Below the pieces are notes generated by a model. The model did not search any database. It was not told where the DNA came from and was given only the letters and a program-made list of their open reading frames with translations. Below, piece by piece: positions 14,892 through 17,695 of a DNA stretch of 17,695 bases. Both the position numbers and the translations under genes were made by a program. The DNA is taken from assembly GCA_009668925.1 (NCBI GenBank), contig SBEK01000075.1, positions 1 to 17,695 of the forward strand. The letters run 5' to 3'. Every line of letters begins with the position of its first letter. Within the stretch, counting starts at the first letter, position 1. The stretch comes from Deltaproteobacteria bacterium (lineage in GTDB: Bacteria > Desulfobacterota > Syntrophia > Syntrophales > Smithellaceae).

Positions 14892-15750
14892 AATCGTTTA
14901 TTTTCTAATCGCTGGTCTTTTATTAATCGGTGCGCCGCTTCATGCCGCGCAGTCCACGATTAAGGTTGCGGAAGGCTCGGCCTGCATGGGAGACGACAAA
15001 TCGCGCAAGCAGACGGAAACGCTGGCGCTGGCCGATGCCAAAAGGAATGCCGTCGAAGCGGTTAAGACCTATGTGTCGTCCGCAACCGAAGTGAAGGACT
15101 TCGAACTTCAGAAGGATCTCGTGGCCGCTTATGCCCAGGCGACGGTGACGGTGATCGAAGAAGTGGAGAAGGGGTGGTATAAGGATTCGGCGGCGGGCGA
15201 CTGCTACAGGATTAAAATCAAGACCGAGGTCGTCCCGGATGAAAAGGCGATGAAGAAGGCGGCGGCAAAGGCCAAAGAGGCGGTGATCGATGATCCGTCT
15301 TTGCCGCTGACGGTGAAAGTCTGGACGGATAAGCCCGACTATCGCGCCGGTGAAAAAATCAGGATTTACCTCAAAGGGAACAAGCCGTTTTTCGCCCGGG
15401 TGATTTACCGGGATGCGGCGAAAAACCATTTACAACTCCTGCCCAATCCTTATCGTCAGGACAACTATTTCCAGGGCGGCGTCGTTTATGAGATCCCGTC
15501 CGGAACCGATAAATTTGAACTCGAAGTGAACCCGCCCTTTGGAGAGGAAAACATCATCATCTATGCCAGCGTTACGCAGTTGGGTGACTTGAAGTTGCAG
15601 GAGGAAGGCGCCGTCTTTGCCGTGAAGACACGCTCCAAAGACATCGGCCTCAAAACCCGGAGCATCAAGATCCAGGCGGCGTCGTCAGGACAAACCGACG
15701 TTCCCGCGGAATTCTCCGAAGGTCAGACGGTTGTGAAGACAAAAAAATAG
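14884..15750 (+). CDS. Exported DUF4384-domain protein
   Basis: GGGAGG (14874-14879) sits five bases before the ATG. The 288-aa product has a signal peptide (YFLIAGLLLIG core, cleavage near HAA/Q). Residues about 24-125 match the N-terminal domain of the TPR protein at 1245 (ADAKR..AVEAVKTYV, then TEVKDFEL, then KIKTEV-PDE). A Lys/Ala-rich linker follows, then a DUF4384 domain at about 140-240: YRAGEKIRIYLKGN, a strand, LQLLPNPY, NYFQGGVVYEIPSG, and an FELEV..P.GEE segment. DUF4384 occurs with caspase-like and serine/threonine kinase proteins in many bacteria and has no known activity. The shared domain ties this gene to the caspase/TPR group despite the RiPP cassette between. It may bind the same partner as the TPR protein. 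Confidence 0.88.
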   Translation: MRKIVYFLIAGLLLIGAPLHAAQSTIKVAEGSACMGDDKSRKQTETLALADAKRNAVEAVKTYVSSATEVKDFELQKDLVAAYAQATVTVIEEVEKGWYKDSAAGDCYRIKIKTEVVPDEKAMKKAAAKAKEAVIDDPSLPLTVKVWTDKPDYRAGEKIRIYLKGNKPFFARVIYRDAAKNHLQLLPNPYRQDNYFQGGVVYEIPSGTDKFELEVNPPFGEENIIIYASVTQLGDLKLQEEGAVFAVKTRSKDIGLKTRSIKIQAASSGQTDVPAEFSEGQTVVKTKK

Positions 15751-15773
15751 ACGACAAGGAGTGATATCGAAAA

Positions 15774-17558
15774 GTGAAAAAAATCCTGCTGGCTTCCCTG
15801 CTTCTTCTGGCTTCTCTGGTTGCGGTGCCGGAAACGCCCGCCCAAAGTCCCAAGCCTCTTACGGTGACGCTCATCTTCGATATCGGCGGTCGGGGAGACG
15901 GCGGATTTAACGATGCGGCATACCGGGGATTGGAAAAAGCCGTTTCCGAATTGGGCGTCAAGGCCGTCTACGTTGAGCACAAGAGAAATCTGGAATTGGC
16001 CAAAGCCGTTCAGGACGCGGCAGCATCCTCTGCGGGGATGGTGATCGGCGTCGGATTTGCTTTTTCCGAAGCATTCAACGCGCTGGCGGCAAAATATCCG
16101 GACAAGAAATTTGTCTGCATCGACTACAGCGTAAAGGATGACGGCAAGGGCCGGAGAATGGCGCCGCCCGCCAATCTGGCCGGGATTACCTTCAGGGAAG
16201 AGGAGGGATCGTATCTTGTCGGAGCCCTGGCGGCCCTCACGACCAAAACGGGTAAGATCGGTTTTGTCGGCGGCATGGACAACCCGCTCATCCGCAAATT
16301 TCAGGCGGGCTATCAGGCGGGCGCCGAAGCGGTCCGCCCGGGCGTCCGCGTATTTTCCAGGTATGCGGGAATCACGGGCCACGCCTTTAACGATCCGGCC
16401 CAAGGCTACCGTCTGGCCCTCCGCCTGTATCAGGACGGCGCGGATATTATCTACCACGCCTCGGGCGCGACGGGCGCGGGCGTGTTTCGGGCGGCGCGGG
16501 AACTGAACCGGCTGGCCATCGGCGTGGATGTTGATCAAAGTCCGCAGGCGCCGGGATTTATTCTGACGAGCATGACGAAAAATATCGATGTGGCGGTTCT
16601 GGAGAGCGTCCGGGCTCTGGTTCAGGGGAGCTTCACCGGCGGTCTGAAAACCTTAGGGTTGAAAGAAAACGGCGTCGGTTTGGTCTATAATGACCAAAAC
16701 AGGAAAATGATTCCCGGCGGCATCTATGAAAAAGTGCTCGCGTTGCGGGCGAAAATTATGACCGGAGAAATCTCTGTACCCAAGACCACCGCGCACAAGA
16801 CCCTGCTTGGCCGGAACGACCTGCAGGTGATCCTGGAGCGGGTGCACCAGGAGATCGGGGCGGTGCTCCAAAAAGTGGACGCTGATCTTCGGCAAAGCGC
16901 ACGCGATTTATCGGGCCGGGACCTCGAAGGCCGCGAGGCCCGAGCGGTGCTCAAGAAACTGTACGCGGCGAATCCTTACATTATCGACTGCGAAACCGTG
17001 AACAGCAAAGGGATCATGGTGGCCGTGGAACCGCCCGCCCATCGGGCGTCCGAAGGAGCCGATATCAGCGGACAGGCGCACATGGTCAAATTGTTCACGA
17101 CGCATCGGCCGGTGCTCAGCGGATCATTTCGCTCCGTCGAAGGGCCTCAGGCGGTGGTCATTCATCACCCCGTCTTTTCCGCCGGCCGGCGCTTCGGCGG
17201 CTCGGTAGCGGCGCTTTTTGCTCCGGAATATCTGCTCGCCGGCGTTGTTGGACCGATTCAATCCCAACTGCCCATCGAAATATTCCTGATGCAGACCGAC
17301 GGCCTGCTCATCTATGACGAGGATGCAAAACAAATCGGGCGCAATGCCTTTACGGACCCGCTGTACCAGCCTTTTCCGGCCGTAACGGCTCTGGCCCGTA
17401 AGATGGCTGCGGCTCCCGACGGGAAGGATTCTTACGACTTCTACCGGAAGGTGGGGGAAGCGCCGATAGCGAAAGTCATCTACTGGCGGACGCTAACCCT
17501 GCACGGGACTGAGTGGCGTCTGGCCATTACCTGCGCCAAGGACAGTCTCGAAAATTAA
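15774..17558 (+). CDS. BMP-family (PnrA/Med-like) binding domain fused to a Cache-like domain
   Basis: Starts at GTG 15774, with AAGGAG twelve bases upstream; a signal peptide occupies residues 1-24 (ILLASLLLLASLVAV core, cleavage near PA/Q). No lipobox Cys is present, although most bacterial BMP proteins are lipoproteins. Residues about 28-345 match the BMP family: FDIGGRGDGGFNDAAYRG, a GVGFAFSEAF loop, VCIDYSV, GFVGGM, IGVDVDQS, and SMTKNID. F-N and the aspartates sit where PnrA-type proteins hold a purine nucleoside. The remaining 250 residues resemble a Cache sensory domain: a long helix (LEGREARAVLKKLY), YIIDCETVNSKGIM, then the GGSVAALFAPEYLLAG and LLIYDEDAKQIGRN segments. The 594-aa length is far above the usual 330-350. 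There is no C-terminal membrane segment or kinase, so it may be a free periplasmic two-ligand receptor. Confidence 0.86.
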   Translation: MKKILLASLLLLASLVAVPETPAQSPKPLTVTLIFDIGGRGDGGFNDAAYRGLEKAVSELGVKAVYVEHKRNLELAKAVQDAAASSAGMVIGVGFAFSEAFNALAAKYPDKKFVCIDYSVKDDGKGRRMAPPANLAGITFREEEGSYLVGALAALTTKTGKIGFVGGMDNPLIRKFQAGYQAGAEAVRPGVRVFSRYAGITGHAFNDPAQGYRLALRLYQDGADIIYHASGATGAGVFRAARELNRLAIGVDVDQSPQAPGFILTSMTKNIDVAVLESVRALVQGSFTGGLKTLGLKENGVGLVYNDQNRKMIPGGIYEKVLALRAKIMTGEISVPKTTAHKTLLGRNDLQVILERVHQEIGAVLQKVDADLRQSARDLSGRDLEGREARAVLKKLYAANPYIIDCETVNSKGIMVAVEPPAHRASEGADISGQAHMVKLFTTHRPVLSGSFRSVEGPQAVVIHHPVFSAGRRFGGSVAALFAPEYLLAGVVGPIQSQLPIEIFLMQTDGLLIYDEDAKQIGRNAFTDPLYQPFPAVTALARKMAAAPDGKDSYDFYRKVGEAPIAKVIYWRTLTLHGTEWRLAITCAKDSLEN

Positions 17559-17594
17559 TTCCGCAATATGATGAACTATTCCAGTGGAGGTTGC

Positions 17595-17695
17595 ATGCCC
17601 GATCAGGTGCGAATCGTTTTGAAAACCGCTTTGTTCTTCTTTGTCATTTTCATCTCCGGTGTCGTCGCCGGCTGCGGTGGGGGCGGGGGTGGAGG
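17595..17695 (+). CDS. Lipoprotein, N-terminal fragment
   Basis: A GGAGG at 17586-17590 precedes the ATG by four bases. The 33 visible codons encode a type II signal peptide: short charged start, hydrophobic core (ALFFFVIFISGVV) and lipobox V-A-G-C, with Cys27 the lipidated residue, then a run of six glycines. The gene continues past the window. A polyglycine linker right after the lipid Cys is common in surface or outer-membrane lipoproteins. Function cannot be told. Confidence 0.8.
   Translation, partial: MPDQVRIVLKTALFFFVIFISGVVAGCGGGGGG

Noticed and set aside
17658..17695. G-rich tract at the window end as a G-quadruplex or repeat
   Set aside because: It is explained as glycine codons after the lipobox of a lipoprotein.

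Overview
The window is a stretch of GC-rich bacterial DNA in which every supportable gene lies on the + strand, mostly with short gaps, Shine-Dalgarno-led starts and some overlaps. No rRNA, tRNA, transposase, integrase or CRISPR array is visible. The gene content (WD40/caspase proteins, DUF4384, paired PqqE-like radical SAM/SPASM enzymes with a PqqD-like protein, a BMP-family binding protein) suits a Gram-negative of the Desulfobacterota (Syntrophales or Syntrophobacter-like) or a relative. That placement is inference; there is no phylogenetic marker gene here.

Region 1 (1-5878) holds two paralogous caspase-like (peptidase C14) proteins either side of an exported TPR protein. The first is cut by the window start. 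The second is a four-part protein: signal peptide, PDZ-like domain, thioredoxin domain with WCAPC, WD40-like propeller, then a caspase domain with an intact His/Cys dyad.

Region 2 (5905-8955) is a run of small exported proteins: an unknown protein broken by an apparent one-base frameshift, an inhibitory-type serpin with predicted P1 Lys369, an ecotin-like serine-protease inhibitor, and a PsbP/DcrB-like protein. Two unrelated protease-inhibitor folds therefore sit back to back, just downstream of two caspase-like proteases.

Region 3 (8972-14742) is a compact RiPP (ribosomally synthesised, post-translationally modified peptide) cluster: radical SAM/SPASM enzyme, a 61-aa Cys-rich precursor with a conserved-looking leader, a PqqD-like peptide chaperone, a signal-peptidase-like protein whose usual catalytic Ser is Cys and which carries a GNAT-like tail, a second radical SAM/SPASM enzyme, and a one-chain ABC exporter. 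The obvious model is that the PqqD-like protein presents the leader to the two radical SAM enzymes, which modify the Cys/Tyr/Asn-rich core, and that the S26-like protein and ABC protein handle cleavage and export. An extended -10 element inside the precursor core codons and a strong hairpin just after its stop may set the expression ratio. This cluster is the best candidate for an undescribed system.

Region 4 (14757-17695) returns to envelope proteins: a possible 44-aa ORF, an exported protein with a DUF4384 domain whose N-terminal domain matches that of the TPR protein 13 kb upstream, a fusion of a BMP (PnrA/Med-like) ligand-binding domain to a Cache-like domain, and the first 33 codons of a lipoprotein. 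The shared N-terminal domain suggests regions 1, 2 and 4 belong to one envelope-associated locus, with the RiPP cassette embedded in it.
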